A DNA stretch of 64,000 nucleotides from Dryas octopetala (GCA_963921425.1 OY992833.1:16471738-16535737), one strand, 5' to 3'; counted from the stretch's first letter, positions 1-13,983 are shown. The notes: generated by a model from the letters alone, not told the origin. Translations and numbers: made by a program.

Positions 1-552
1 TAGGTACTTGAATTGATTTTTTTCCACGTAATTTTATATTCACCATGGGTCTTGTTGATTGATATGGACGAATGTTTTAGCTTTTAGCAAATGTGTTAGT
101 TACTATATTAAAACCTCGACAACTATAAGGGCATTAATGGCATTTTCAGTGTAGGTCAAACCATATACATCAACCATAAATTTATAGGTAGACAAATTGT
201 TAAATGAACAAATTAGATCATGACAAAAACATGATTGAAGATTAACTATAAAGGCATACCTCTGTGACAAACATTTTCTTCTCAGAAGTAGTTTGTTTGA
301 AAATCATAAATGTTATTTGCGTAATCAATTGAGCTTAGAACTACAGATGTCATCTGAAAACTTTTTCTCAAGAAATCATGCTTTTTCTGTAAAATTATTA
401 TGTGAATTTTCCTGAAATAGACAACACATTCATTTAAACACAAGAAAAAACAGACCATTGTTACTGTCCAGTAGCCTTGAGTTTATGGCTGAAACTGTTT
501 TAGGGAAGCAGATGTGAGTTGGGCAGTTGGTGAAGGGTGTTTCTCTTTGCTA
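1..552. other. Left flank, no gene seen
   Basis: AT-rich non-coding DNA. I see no convincing reading frame, RNA gene or repeat structure apart from the LINE-like remnant that begins at 553. Confidence 0.5.
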
Positions 553-669
553 AGTGAAAGGCTCAGAGGCTTTGGAGGAGGGACGAAGGCTAAAGAGCTT
601 TGGAGGTGTAGTGTGTTGGCTGTGATATGGGTTATTAGGGTGGAAAGAAACAAGAGAATCTTATTTTAG
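553..669 (+). pseudogene. LINE (non-LTR retrotransposon) C-terminal remnant
   Basis: A short open stretch of about 38 codons ends at a TAG at 667-669. It reads SERLRGFGGGTKAKELW and then VIWVIRVERNKRILF. The pattern of 'LW', then 'W.I..ERN.RI' is what I know from the C-terminal zf-RVT region of plant LINE reverse transcriptases. The frame is closed on both sides and no reverse transcriptase core is nearby, so this is a decayed fragment. An A-rich run near 870-888 could be its old 3' tail. The assignment rests on one motif read by eye. Confidence 0.5.
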
Positions 670-1438
670 AGGGATGGGGGTGATGGAATTGGGGGATATA
701 GTTTGGTATTGGTAAGTTCTTTGGGCTTCTGGAGCAGGGGACTTTAGATATGTTTTCTGCTCTGATAAGAAAAGGGTGGTTTGTTGTTGTATCAATAATG
801 TAATTTAGAGGTGGATATCTTTTTCACTGTTATTGTAATTTTTGAATTTGTGTTAATAATTTCTCCTCTTTAAAAAAAAGAAGAAGATCATTATTACATG
901 ATTAGATCCATTCAATGCTCATGTAGATATTCTGCCACCATGATCTATTTTCTATTAACATTTGTATTAATGTCTCCAGGTGTGAAGAATTAGCAAAACA
1001 CAATTTAATGTACCTGGCATGTTCTACTTCTACCGCATAGCTTTCTTGAAATTGAAGATTAACAAAGAGCAAACTGATATACTTTTGTGCTTCAGATTAC
1101 AGATTTTGCTGTAAGATATGACCACCAGTGTACCCTATCTCTCTCTCCCCCATTGTCATCCCCTTTCTTCCTTCCTCCCCCCTTCCCCCATTGTCATTGC
1201 TTTGTTCATATGCTTTTACCCCCCTGTTTCTGGGATCTCAGGTTTTGTTGTGCGGTGGTGAAGAAAAACTTCACTCTGGTGGATTGCAATGTGGTCAGAT
1301 GGTTATGGTCCGAGAGTGCTGACAGGGCTTCCCTTATCATTTGACACAGACTAGGAACCACAAATATCAGTAATATGTAAATGTACCAATTCTCGCGGAT
1401 GCGGTTTTTAATGCTTTTGAAGTTTTGATGTCAAATTC
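670..1438. other. Non-coding DNA between LINE remnant and Helitron
   Basis: AT-rich sequence with a pyrimidine-rich patch near 1135-1200. The short frames here have no recognisable domain. The Helitron begins directly at its right edge. Confidence 0.4.
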
Positions 1439-1455
1439 TCTATATACTAAAACGC
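1439..1455 (+). other. Helitron 5' terminus
   Basis: TCTATATACTAAAACGC matches the known TC-starting, AT-rich plant Helitron 5' end. The TC at 1439-1440 is taken as the terminus because the following bases fit the family; the preceding base is C, not the usual A. Confidence 0.8.
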
Positions 1456-3366
1456 AATCCAGTCGCCACTGTTCACACTGTTCATAGCCTGTTCATCGTG
1501 AAAGTTCGGTTTTGCCCTTCTAGCAGCCTTAATTTTCCCATCCTTCGCCTTTTGAGTTTTCGCCTTTTCTTCGGCCCTTTTTTGTCATTGCGTCTGTCCC
1601 TGGTTGTAGCCCATATTGTTTCGAAATATTTACATTCCTTGCCATTGCTTTGTTTGTCTGCGGTATGCTCTCACAGGGGTCTTTTTTTTTGATCTGTTTG
1701 CCATTATGAGAATAGGCCAGATGGGCCTGCCCTTTGTGGTCATTCGTCTCTTCTTGCTTTATCTGGGTTCATGGTTAGTGTTTCAACCAGATGAACCAAC
1801 TCATGTGGAGGCTTTCATCCCAGCTTCATGTATTCCTCCGGTTGTGATTCGAACTGGGTCGCACCTTCATTTATTTCTGTGGTTCTGATTCGAAGTGGAT
1901 CAACAATCTGCTTTGGTTTATTTTGTCGTTTGATGTGTTGGTCTGGTTCAGTATTTCAAGCAGGTTATGGGATTAATCCATCGCATCGGAGAGGTGAGCC
2001 ACAAGTTTTTTAGGGTTTTTTAAATTTTTTTTTCCTTTTGTCAAATCTCACTGACAGCTTCACTGTTTCAGCTTCGTCTGGCTTTTCGATTGCCGTTCGT
2101 TTCTTTTTCGGGTGGTGTGATTCAGATCAGTCCCTTCGTTTCTACCTACTCCTTATCAGATAAGTTTCATCTTTCTCTCATCTCATTTTTTCATATCCTT
2201 CTGCCCCTGTTTGCTTACCCTGTCTTCGCTGGGTCTCTGTTTGCATTTTGCATATCATCACTCTGGGTGTGTGCTTGCATTTATTCTTCGATATTGAAAT
2301 ATAGACTTCTCTTTATTTTTATTTGTTTATTTCTATTAGTGTTTTATCTCTGCTTCCTATTTTCCCCTTCTGTTGTGTCCCAGTTTTAGCTCCCTTTTTC
2401 AATTCTTTATCTTCAGAAAAATTTATGTGCTCCATCAAAAAAAAAATTTATGCGCTTATTTAATTGTTCTCTTCATTTAATTCTTCCATAATCAACTCTC
2501 TTCTGCGACAAAATTAATTGGGTACCAATTTTATTACCTATCTACCTGGGTACACAGATGTCAACTTTCATCACTATGCATATCTTCATTGTATCTGCTT
2601 ATCCCATGCAATGAACACTAATTACACTTCCCATTAGATTATCTGACTATCTTTCTGTTTTTCGGCCTGTACTTTTTCTCCTGGATTTGTGCGCTTTCAT
2701 TTTATTCGTTTCATTGTTTTGGTTTATGTTGACGCATACGAGGATGTTTAAATCTTATCAAATATTCCTTTCTGTATACGTTGTTGATTTTTTCTCATAT
2801 CATACATATTCCGATCAAACATTCTTATTTATGTCGCTCAGCATTTTTTCTTATTCTGAATCAGTGTGTTTTTTGCATTTTTGCCAAAAAATACATTAAC
2901 ATTTATGCCCGCACTGTCATTTTTTACATTTTTTTGAATGTTTGCCTTTCAAATAAATCAAATCAAATTCTCTCCCTTATACTTTTATGTTTATACTTTT
3001 CACATCTTTTATTTTTCTTATATCTAAGTTTAGCTTTGTTTTTTTCAGATTGCTTCATTTTTAACATTCATACATATGTTTTCTAGGTACTCTTCTGTTG
3101 GTTGTTTCAGCTTCAACTTGACCCTGCGCTGTTGTTGCATTTGATCTTGCTGCGCAGAAGGTTAGCTTTTCGCATCTATTCTTTAAATATGTTGATTGTG
3201 CATCTGTTATTTGTCATGTTAAATATATTCTGCTCATGGATGAACATCATTTTCCTTTGATTGGTTGTTATATATATGTTCTTTTCAGATTGCAATTGAT
3301 TTATATATGTCTCTTTTTTTCCTCCAGCTATTTATTCATTCCTTGAAGGTTTTTTCTTTTGATGTG
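1456..3366 (+). promoter_or_regulatory. Helitron leader and promoter region
   Basis: About 1.9 kb of T-rich sequence upstream of the Rep/helicase start. Several T-rich tracts followed by CAG or TAG resemble splice acceptors, so introns in the 5' untranslated region are possible. The small frames have no recognisable domain and look like by-products of the T-rich composition. No specific promoter element could be fixed. Confidence 0.4.
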
Positions 3367-6300
3367 ATGAATAAAAAGTCTAGGGTTCGTACTAGATTAC
3401 TCATGTTAGGCAAAGTTGACTGTCCTGATGTTTCAACTGCTGTCGAACTTCCCACTGAGAATGTCTCTGATGTTCTTTCTATCACTGCCTGTGAATTAAA
3501 TTCTCCAACTCATAGGAAAAAACACAAGTCTATTAGGAATACAACTTTAACGCATATTAACACAATTCAGCCAACTACACATCAGGTCCCTTTGGAACAA
3601 TTAGACTCTAATTCTGATATTGTGTCCTATAATCTAAATGTTCTTCATTCTGAACTTCCGCCCATGAGCTCCACATCGAATGAAAACAGTGCGGATCGCA
3701 GCTGTAAGAGTCAATCATTTTATCAGAAGAAAAGACAGAGTATGTTTAATTTTTGATTCAAATTAATTTCAACATTTCTACATTATTGTCCTATCAATGA
3801 TGATATGCATTGATACTCTTTCTTTCTTTCTTTCATGCTTCTTCTTTCCATAGGAGTCATTCACAAGTATGTGGATTTTGGAGATAAAGATTATAAGTGC
3901 ATTTACTGTGATGCACTTTTTTGGCTCACTGAATCCATTGCTAAAAAATCTACAGACAGACAGCCTTTGTTTAGTCTTTGTTGTTTGCAAGGGAAAGTTA
4001 AACTTCCAATTACCAAACCAACCCCTAACTTTTTAGATAATTTACTTGATGCAAGAAAAGGCCAGGGAAGCTCTGTATTTAGGGACAATATTAGGGCATA
4101 CAATTCTATGTTTGCATTCACTTCAATGGGAGCCAAAATTGATCATTCAATTAACAATAGGCCAGGTCCTTACATTTTTAAAATTAGTGGGCAGGTTCAT
4201 CATTTAATGGGGTCATTGTTACCGCCGGAAGGCGATTCTCCAAAGTTTGCCCAGCTCTATGTCTATGACACCTATAATGAAGTTATGAATCGCCTTAATG
4301 CAGTTAATTCTAAACAAAATAATTCAAATCTTGATCCAAAAGTTGTTGAAGGCCTTATCAAAATGTTTGACCAATCAAATGAGTTAGTGAAATTCTTTAG
4401 AACAGTCAGGGATAAATTAGAAAGCAATTCTATTACTGATGTCAAAGTAAGAATATTAGGAAAGCAGTTAGATCATGATAAACAATATGAAAGCCCAACA
4501 TCTGATGAAATTGCTGGTCTCATAGTGGGAGATATTGGTCTCTTTGATTCAAACAGAGATATTGTCATAGAAAATCAAAATGGAGAGTTGAAACGAATAA
4601 CAAAATTAAATCCAAAATTCATGTCTTTACAATATCCTATTCTATTTCCTCATGGTGAAGATGGTTATAGCCCTAATATTAAATGGAATCCTAATTTTAA
4701 AGGTCATCAGCCAAAAACAGGAAGGGTACCTATGAGAGCCTTTATAGCTTATCAAATTCAGGAGAGGCAATTTGAATTTAGCACACTCTTAAAAGGTGGT
4801 AGATTGTTTCAACAATTTTTAGTGGATGCCTATGCAACTCTTGAAGAGGATCGATTAGATTTTATTAGAAAAAATCAAAAAAACCTCAGGACTGAAGTTT
4901 ATAAAGGCATTTATGATGCAATTTCAATGGGTCATACAAATGCCAATGATCTAGGACAGCGAGTTATATTGCCAACATCACACACTGGCAGTGCTAGATA
5001 TATGATTAATAATTATCAAGATGCTATGGCAATTTGTAGGCATTATGGCAATCCCGATCTTTTTATTACTTTTACTTCCAATGTCAAGTGGCCTGAAATT
5101 GTTAGAGAACTTCTTAGAAAACCTGGCTCTAAACCAGAGGATAGGCCTGACATCATTGCCAGAATGTTCAAAATCAAATTGGATGATATGGTTAGTTACA
5201 TCAAATCAGGACAACCTTTCGGACCACTTGCAGCAGGTGAATTTCATCAACAAAATTTGTTCTTTGCTGGCTTTCTTCCTTTTAAAAATACAAAATTAAT
5301 CAATCCTGTCTTTTTTTCTCTGTCTCTCACATCAAACAGAAGTTCATACAATTGAATTTCAAAAGAGAGGATTGCCTCATTGTCACCTCCTCATTTGGTT
5401 AGAACACAATTTCAAATCATCATCTGCAGCAGATATTGACTCGATAATCTCAGCTGAATTACCAGACAAAACTTTGGATCCAACACTTTATCATATTGTA
5501 GATCAGTTCATGATCCATGGTCCATGTGGTCATTTAAATCCTAATTCCCCTTGCATGCGAGGAGGAAAGTGCTCTAAATTTTTCCCAAAGCAATACAAAA
5601 CTGAAACTGTTTTTGAAACCAATGGCTTTCCTACATATAGGCGTCGTGATAATCCTAATAGCTTTGTCCTCAAAAATGGAATAAAGGTTGATAACAGTTT
5701 TATAGTGCCTTACAATTCAGAATTGTTATTAAGGTATAACGCTCATATAAATGTTGAATTGTGTTGTCAATCAATGCTTATCAAATATTTATTCAAATAC
5801 ATCAACAAAGGTTCAGATAGGGCTAGGGTCATAATTGAAAACAAGCCACAAGATGAAATATTATCCTATCTTAACTGTAGATATATATCACCATATGAAG
5901 CTGCATGGAGATTATTTCAATTCCCTATTCACTGTAGACAACCTGCCATTGAACGATTGCCTATACATCTGCCTTTAGAGCAAAATGTCATCTTCAGTGA
6001 AGATCAATCACTTCATTCGATTCTTGATCGTGAAGCAATTCAGGATACAATGTTAACCGGTTGGTTTCAAGCAAACAAAAATTTTCCTCAAGCACAAAAC
6101 TTATGTTATTCAGAATTTCCTTCTAGATTCGTATGGAATTCCCGCGATAAGATTTGGACACCTAGGAAAAAAGGCAAATGTATAGGCAGAATAGCTTATG
6201 TACACCCTGCAGCCGGAGAATTGTACTACTTCAGAATGCTTTTAAATTCCCATAAAGGTGCCTTTGATTTTGATGATATAAAAACTCTTCATGGCATTAA

Positions 6301-8331
6301 ACACCCATCATATCAGTCTGTATGTAGGTCTCTAGGTCTGTTAGGGGATGATAAAGAATGGATTGAAGCCTTAGAAAATGTTCTCAGCACAGCATCATGC
6401 ACTGAATTAAGGCAATTATTTGTTACAATAATTTTGTTTTGTGATGTAGCAAATCCTGCACTCATTTTCGATGCTCATTGGCATAATATGTGTGATGACA
6501 TGTTATATAATCTTAGAAAAACATTTTGTATGCCTAATCTCATTGTGCCACCATCTGAATTAAAAAATTCACTTCTCTATGAGCTAGAACAACTGTTTAA
6601 TGCATCATCTAGCAGCTTAAAAGATCATGATCTTCCAATTCCTGATGAACAAAGCATGTTACAAATTAGGAATAAATTGTTGAGAGAAGAATTAAATTAT
6701 GATCTTCATCAGTTAGCCAATGAACATTCTATTTTAATCACTCAACTCAACAAAGAACAAAGACAAGTGTATGATTCTGTTATAACTGCCATAAATGAAA
6801 AAAAATCTGGTTTGTTTTTTGTTTATGGGCACGGGGGAACTGGAAAAACTTTTTTGTGGCACACAATCATTAATAAAATTAGATCTGAAGGTCAAATTGT
6901 TCTAGCTGTTGCTTCATCAGGTATTGCATCCTTGCTGTTACCTGGAGGCAGAACAGCTCATTCTAGGTTTCAAATTCCTCTCAATCTCACTGATTCTTCC
7001 ATATGTCCAATCAAAAAACAGACTCATCTTGCTAAATTAATTGAAAAGGCTGCCTTAGTTGTTTGGGATGAAGCACCTATGAATCATAGGGATTGTTTTG
7101 AAGCACTAGACAAATCACTATGTGATATTCTATCGCATTTACATAATTCAGGTCAGACTATGCCATTTGGTGGGAAACCTTTTTTACTGGGGGGTGATTT
7201 TAGGCAAATACTACCAGTCATTCCATCTGGAACAAGGGAAGAAATAGTACATGCCACTCTTAACAGTTCATACCTATGGCCTTCTTTCAAAATTTTTTGT
7301 TTAAAAGAAAATATGAGGCTATCAAAAGAGGGGTTAAACAATGAAGAAAGAACAAAACTTGCAGACTTTGCTGCTTGGATACTCAAAATTGGTGATGGTC
7401 AAATATGTGATATAAATGATCCAACAGATGAAGAGGTATCATGGGTAGAAATTCCTGCAGATTTATTGATTGAGTCATACACAGATCCAATTGACTCCAT
7501 TTTTTTTGCAACATATCCAGACTTTCTTAGCCACTTTGACAATTATGCTTACTTAAGAGAAAGAGCCATTATCACGCCTAAGAATTCTACTGTTACTGAG
7601 ATCAATAACTATGCTATAGATTTATTACCTGGAGAAGCCAGAACTTATTTAAGTTCTGATTCTCTATCCTCTTCATCTGGAAATTTAGAAAATCTTACCA
7701 TAATGTATCCCACAGAATTCCTTAATCAGCTTGAATTCAATGGCTTGCCTCCACATAGTGTAGCTTTAAAAATAGGCATGCCCATCATGTTATTAAGGAA
7801 CTTAAACCAATCTTCAGGGCTATGTAACGGAACTAGATTGGTTATAACCCAAATGACTAATAGAGTTATTGAAGCAAAGATACTGACTGGTAGCAACATT
7901 GGTCATAAATTTTTTATACCTAGAATCAGCCTTACAGCAACAGAAAAAAAATGGCCTTTCACTTTTAAAAGACGTCAATTCCCAATTAGACCAAGTTATG
8001 CAATGACCATAAATAAGAGCCAAGGACAATCCCTTAAAACAGTTGGTTTATATCTTCCCCAGCCTGTCTTTACCCATGGACAATTGTATGTCGCATTGTC
8101 AAGGGTTACATCAAGGGAAGGGCTTAAAATTATTATAGACAACAATGGAGAAATGCCAAATAATTACACTAAAAACATTGTCTATAAAGACGTTCTCCAA
8201 AATTTAGTTTCAGGTTTAAACTTCTCTCTATGCATATCTAAACATCTCTATTTATTTTATATGTATACTCACTTACCAAAGTTTATTTCTTCTTTTACTC
8301 ACACCAAATATATTATATTTCAGCCCTTTGA
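3367..8331 (+). CDS. Helitron RepHel: HUH replication initiator fused to PIF1-like helicase
   Basis: Nicks and transfers the transposon strand (Rep) and unwinds DNA (SF1 helicase) during rolling-circle transposition. Inferred exons are 3367-3739, 3854-5236, 5340-8213 and a short tail from 8324. All introns are GT-AG and the frame is continuous, giving about 1,545 residues. The HUH motif LPHCHLLIW puts His at about 599 and 601; the two catalytic tyrosines are in YLFKYINKG at about 735 and 739. The helicase has Walker A GHGGTGKT at about 1082, Walker B VVWDEAP, LGGDFRQILPVIP, and motif VI INKSQGQSL...YVALSRV near the end. The N-terminal helitron-like domain lies in exon 2. The ATG at 3367 was chosen as the first plausible Met after a T-rich acceptor-like tract. 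The 3' end is uncertain: without the last splice the frame runs open into the RPA gene. No disabling lesion was seen. Confidence 0.9.
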
Positions 8332-8335
8332 TGCG

Positions 8336-11300
8336 ATGAATATCACTCCAGTCAGAAGCTTGCAGCCCCATCAAGACAAACTCAAAATTAGGGTTCGAAT
8401 TTGCAGGATCTGGAGGCCAAAGGTTTTTGGATCTGATCATCAATTCGCTGGTTTAGAATGCATATTGGTTGATGCAATGGTAAATCAACTGTTCTCATTA
8501 CTTATTTTACTGATATTGCTGTTCCTTTAAATAAATCTCATTTTCAAAAATCAAATATCTTCACTTAAATATGGATCAAACATACTTTCCCAACACCATT
8601 TCTCAATGCAGAGACACCTTTCAAAAACTGTTTTCCTCCTAAAAAATATTAATTAACTCACTAACAATATTTTTTTTCAAACCATTACATATGAACAATA
8701 CCCTGCTCAACAACAATACTGCAACAACCACCTTATACTCCTCACAGTATATCAATATCTAAACAAAATTAAACCGCTCTTGCTAGCCCCAATTTTAAGA
8801 AATCAAAATTACAACACATAATTAAACCACAATTTCAATCTTTCAAATAGGAAAAATCATATCTGTATATATATTTTTTTAACCACCTATCATCTCTCCA
8901 ATTTGCAGCCATTCATTCATATCTTTACACAATTGTTTCACGTCTTTGCACCCACAATTATCTGCTAAAAAACACTTATACAACCCTTTCACAAATTGTC
9001 TGCAGATATTAAATATTCATATAACCGACTCTTTTTTAAAATAGTAAATGCTACCTTTGTTAAATGATCAAAATTCATATGCTCTATATGTATGATAGTT
9101 AGTCTAATAAACTTCATATAGCATGAGTATCATTTAGTATACCCTGCAGATAACCTATACAAACCAATCAATTTGATCCTCCATTTTCTCACATTTCAAT
9201 ATCATAATTCATTTGCTGTCTGCATTTTTAAAATTTATCTGTTTTCTTGATTCTTCCAATTCTACCATGATTAACTAAATGTATTTTTCTACTAAATCAA
9301 GGGAGATGCGATTCAAGCAACAGTCAAAGAAATTGACTATGATTGTGTTGCTCCAAAGATGCAGTCAGGAGCTGCCTATGACATCAGCTGCTTTCACACA
9401 ATCAAGAGCAGATCAGTCTACAAAGTCGTTCCTCATGCTGCTGCTATCATTTTTAACGAGAGAACCATATTCAAGCAATTGACAATTGTTCAACCAAACA
9501 TTCCAGCACACCGTTTTCACCTCATGGATTACAGCCAACTATCCACACGCGTAAATACAACCACAATTCTAACAGGTGCTCAACGCAAAACACACTTTTT
9601 CCCATTATTTTCATTAATTTTATTTATTCTCTTACACCAATCAAATTATGATCACACACTTCTCTTATGCACCTTAAACATCTGCCTGTGATTTTTCCAT
9701 GTATTTGGAAGATGTGATGGGGCACATAACTGCAATACAACATCTGGAACAAAAAATGGTTGACAAAACAAGGTTGGAGAGCAAATGTGAGGTGTATATA
9801 GAAAACATAAGGTACAACCATTAACCAAATCTTTACAAATTTAACACTTTTACAATCGACATTAAAACATTTTGTCCTCAATTTTTTTTTTCAGGCATCA
9901 GACAATGAGAATCACACTTTGGAGCGATGCAGCAAAGAACTTTGACCATGCAGCTATCGAACAGTTGCCACCACCAATTTTTATTGTTTTCACAAGCGTG
10001 AAGGTGAAAGAATATCAAGGTAACTCATAACTTTTCCCGACTTCCTATTATTTGCATCTCCAATATTCATTACAAAACTTCTTTCATTTTTCTGTTACGC
10101 ATCCACAGGAAAACCTGTTCTTAGCAGCACCAACTCAACCCTGTATTTCATCAATCCACCAATACCAGAGCTTCAATCCTACAAGATTGCGTAAGATTTT
10201 TCAAACCTTTTCAACATACCAATTCAACTTTTCTGATATAACTCTTTCATTCGATATTTTTTACCACAACAATTCAGTTTCAAAGATGATCCAGTGGCCA
10301 TCAAAGTGATTCCACCTTCAGCGATGGCACAACTACCTTACCAACAATTAAAAGAGAGTAAAAAGGTGGATGTGGCAGAATTAAATATACTTGACCCAGA
10401 TCTGCACAAGGTGATCCACACTCACAACAAACTACTATTACCCATCTGCATTTTTAAAATTGTTTTCATTATCAACCACATTATTTCAATGATTTCACAT
10501 TTTTCACATTATTACTATAATATACCCTTTCAAAATACAATAGCCTACAAACTTTTACTGCTTTCTCATATTTAACACTCTTCACATCTCTCCTTCCCTT
10601 TCTGAAATATGAGGTATCTAAACATTTGCTCATAACCTAACTGCAATACTTCATATTAGTTGTACTCTAACGTACTATATACCAACCATCTTCAAAGTAA
10701 CAAACATTTATACCATGCAAACTTTATCAAACCAAGCATTCTATACTTGCACCAAATCCACTTTACCAAACAATGTTTATACAGACTTATATGTACCAAT
10801 TAACAATAAATATTCATACCAATTAACAACCAGTTAACAACTAAAACACTTATAAAATAATTATAACATAGATATTAGTAACTTGAACATGAGCATCGAC
10901 AAAAGATCAAATAATTACAATTATCCAGCCTGCCTACCGCATGATCACCTTTCATATTTTTACATATTAGTAACTTAAACATAAGCATCGACAAAAGATC
11001 AAATAATGACAATTATCCAGCCTGCCTACCCCATGATCACCTTTCATATTTTTATAAAACCTCTATTGCACAATTAACTATAAAATTATTATAAGTTTTC
11101 AGAAAATGTTTTGACTAATTCAATTTGTTTTTACTATATTCAGTCATGCCAAAAACTTTGTAAGCATTGTCCAAAGACTCAAACATTTGTATACGATTAA
11201 AACTATTTACTTTGATGGTTCATATGATATGCTAAACAAAAGTTTTATTCACCTTATTTTGTATTTCAACCTTTTATAACCCTAGATATCTCTCAATTAA

Positions 11301-13648
11301 CAAAAACGACCCAAACTCAAAATCTACTCTCAATTCAACCACTATCAGATTGTTTCTTTTTTCTTATAGAATTCAAATAATATATTTGGGCAGCCTACTT
11401 TCCTGATTGCATCATCATTATCATTTCTTCTCATCTTTATAAAAAATTTATTATCTCAAGTCATCCATTTAAAATATTTCATTTCATTTAAACTTCTTCA
11501 ATACCCTAACCACTTATTTCCAACAACTTATAGGACAAGCTGATTATCTGCCGTGCAACCATTACACGGTTTAACACAAATGCTGGGTGGTGGTACAGAG
11601 CATGTCCAACTTGCCACAAGCAGGTCAAGCCTTCACCTCAAAGTGATGAACTCATTTGCCCAAGACACGGCACCCTCACCACACTTCCTATCCCTTGGTA
11701 ACCAATTTTTTTTTCTTTCTTTTTATGTTTGGCAAACAATTCTAAACTATATACTTTATACACTTTAACCACTGTGTATAGTTCTCACCTGTACATAACA
11801 TACATTCTTTAAAAATACCATACATCCTACATTTTAAAATTATTTATATTTACCATGCATAATGCACATCCATACTACCTATTTTCATTACTAACAAAAC
11901 CCTTAGCACACACCTTAAATAATTAAACCATATAATCACTTTTGCACATGCACTTCATCTCTCTTAACAAATAAATGTAATATTACCAGAATACAAAGCT
12001 AGCAAGTTTAAAACCTGACAACATTCTTGCAACTACAATCAATCAAATACCAAAAAAACACATGTATATACCACATAATACGTTATCTTCAACCTTCTTA
12101 TACTGTCTCAACTTACATTCTTCAATTCAGAAATACCAACTCACAATACAATTGCAGGTTCAAAGTCAGTTTTGCGATTGCAGACGCAAGTAACACAACC
12201 AGTGTTATCATAATTGGAGAGGCCGCTGAGCAACTTTTTGGAATCTCATGCTTCGGATTAGTTGTTGAGCAGGGTTTCAATGACCAGAGTCAATTCCCAG
12301 ATCATATACTTCGACTCAGAGGCCAAACTAAAAATTTTCAAATCAGGTTTGGAGGCATGAAAACAGATTTCAAAAGAAATGACCTCTTGATCCATGCTGT
12401 TTTTGATGATGAAACCCAGATCCTTGAACAACCCTCTCTTCCAACCGATCAACAAATGGTTGTGCATGCAACAGAACAAATCAACCAAAAAACCCTTCTT
12501 TCCACTCCATCACCTGCTTCAAAAAAATTCCCACCAAAAACACTTTCTGGTTCAACAAGGGCTTTCAGAAAATACCCCACTCTCCCATCACCCAAAAAAG
12601 CTGCAGTCAAAAGAGCTCTTTTCACTTCTCTGACCAACGTAAGAAAAAAATTCAAGAGGTACCTAATTTATAAAACCTTTAACCCCTCATGCTAATACTA
12701 TTCAAATTATAACACATTTTTTTTGAATTCTAACATGCATTCCTTTTTTTCCTATTCTTCCAAAAACCGTCGCTGACAGAGAAGCAACAATTGAAGAAAT
12801 CATCAGCAGAGATACAGCTAAGAATGCAGCACCCACAGAGGATATTTTGGGCTCAGATGACATCCCTCTCATGGCTTTAAAAAAAAAAACAACCAAAATC
12901 ATGGCCAGGTATAATCCATACTCATACACTGAAATTGACAGATCATATAATACTCCACTACTATTTTTACTGCATCCACCATTGACTCATACTTTCAATT
13001 ACACTTATTAAAACCTCATGAATTAGAATTTGTTACTTTGAAGAACTATGTACAGTTTTTATCTCGCATACAATTATCTTTTATAAAGCAATATCGCTTT
13101 TATCAATCTCAATAAGCAAATCTTACAATGCATTCCTTTCAGTTTATATAGCACTTCTCCACATTTTTTTCCCTCTTTTCTATATCTCAATTTAACATAT
13201 TCCCTTCTTTTGTTCTCTACTCTCAAATATCAGAATCATTCAATATTACCAAACATATATTGTTAGATGCATTCTTCAATTGGTTCATCTTATACATATT
13301 GCACTCAACCTTCAATTCTAACACTCTTTCTTTCATCCTGATTGTTAAATAATGATATATAATTTCATTTACCTAAAATCAAATCACAAAACAAACAAAC
13401 AACACAATTAACATCTGTTATTCATTCCTTTTTTTCTTTCACTTTAACCTGAGATCCTCCAATTTCTAACACTTTCTATGGTTAACCAAAAATGCAGCAC
13501 AGCAGATAAAGTCCTCCCAACAAAGGACAATAAAGGAGACAAAAGCCCCACAGCAAAGGAAGAAAATAAACTTGCCCAACATCTCCCCCTCCAACAAACC
13601 ACCGCTCATGACAAAGCAAAGGACCGCGGCTCACCAAGCACAATTTGA
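8336..13648 (+). CDS. Helitron-encoded RPA70-like single-strand DNA-binding protein
   Basis: Likely coats single-stranded Helitron DNA; related to the large subunit of replication protein A. Ten exons are inferred: 8336-8479, 9302-9575, 9712-9811, 9895-10019, 10109-10190, 10278-10410, 11534-11697, 12158-12658, 12780-12908 and 13498-13648. All have GT-AG borders and sum to 1,803 bases, or 600 codons plus stop. The first OB fold contains RVRICRIWRPKV. The second follows DVMGHITAI and includes RITLWSDAAKNF. The third carries a zinc ribbon, CPTC then CPRH, with Cys310, Cys313, Cys328 and His331. The N-terminal protein-interaction domain of cellular RPA70 is absent, and a Lys/Pro-rich tail ends the protein. 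The start ATG lies 12 bases after a good splice acceptor. The acceptor at 9711 is the weakest junction. No internal stop or frameshift was found. Confidence 0.85.
10872..11055 (+). repeat. Tandem duplication of a 92-bp unit in an RPA intron
   Basis: Two adjacent copies (10872-10963 and 10964-11055) both contain AGCATCGACAAAAGATCAAA and CCAGCCTGCCTACC. They differ at only a few positions, so the duplication looks recent. It lies in the long intron between exons 6 and 7 of the RPA-like gene and should not affect coding. Confidence 0.85.
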
Positions 13649-13983
13649 CCCCTTCTCAGATGACCACAAATACCTCTTTTGAACAATCAACGATTACATA
13701 TTAGTTTCTCTTTTGTTTAAACTAACACTCATTTCTCTCATACATTGTAATATTTTTTGAAACCTGTTTGCACTTTTAAGATATGATCAATATCTTAAAA
13801 CAACAAACAGGCAAGCCTTTGCCCACATCTAAACACATCCTATAAAAGGCACTTATATTTTGAATCATGTGAAACCCAACGACTCATACTGTATTTTCAA
13901 ACCTCATAACTATTTTAACATATCATTAACATCTTAACAAACCAAACACACGTCTCCTCAAAACATTTTATCACTTCTTATTA

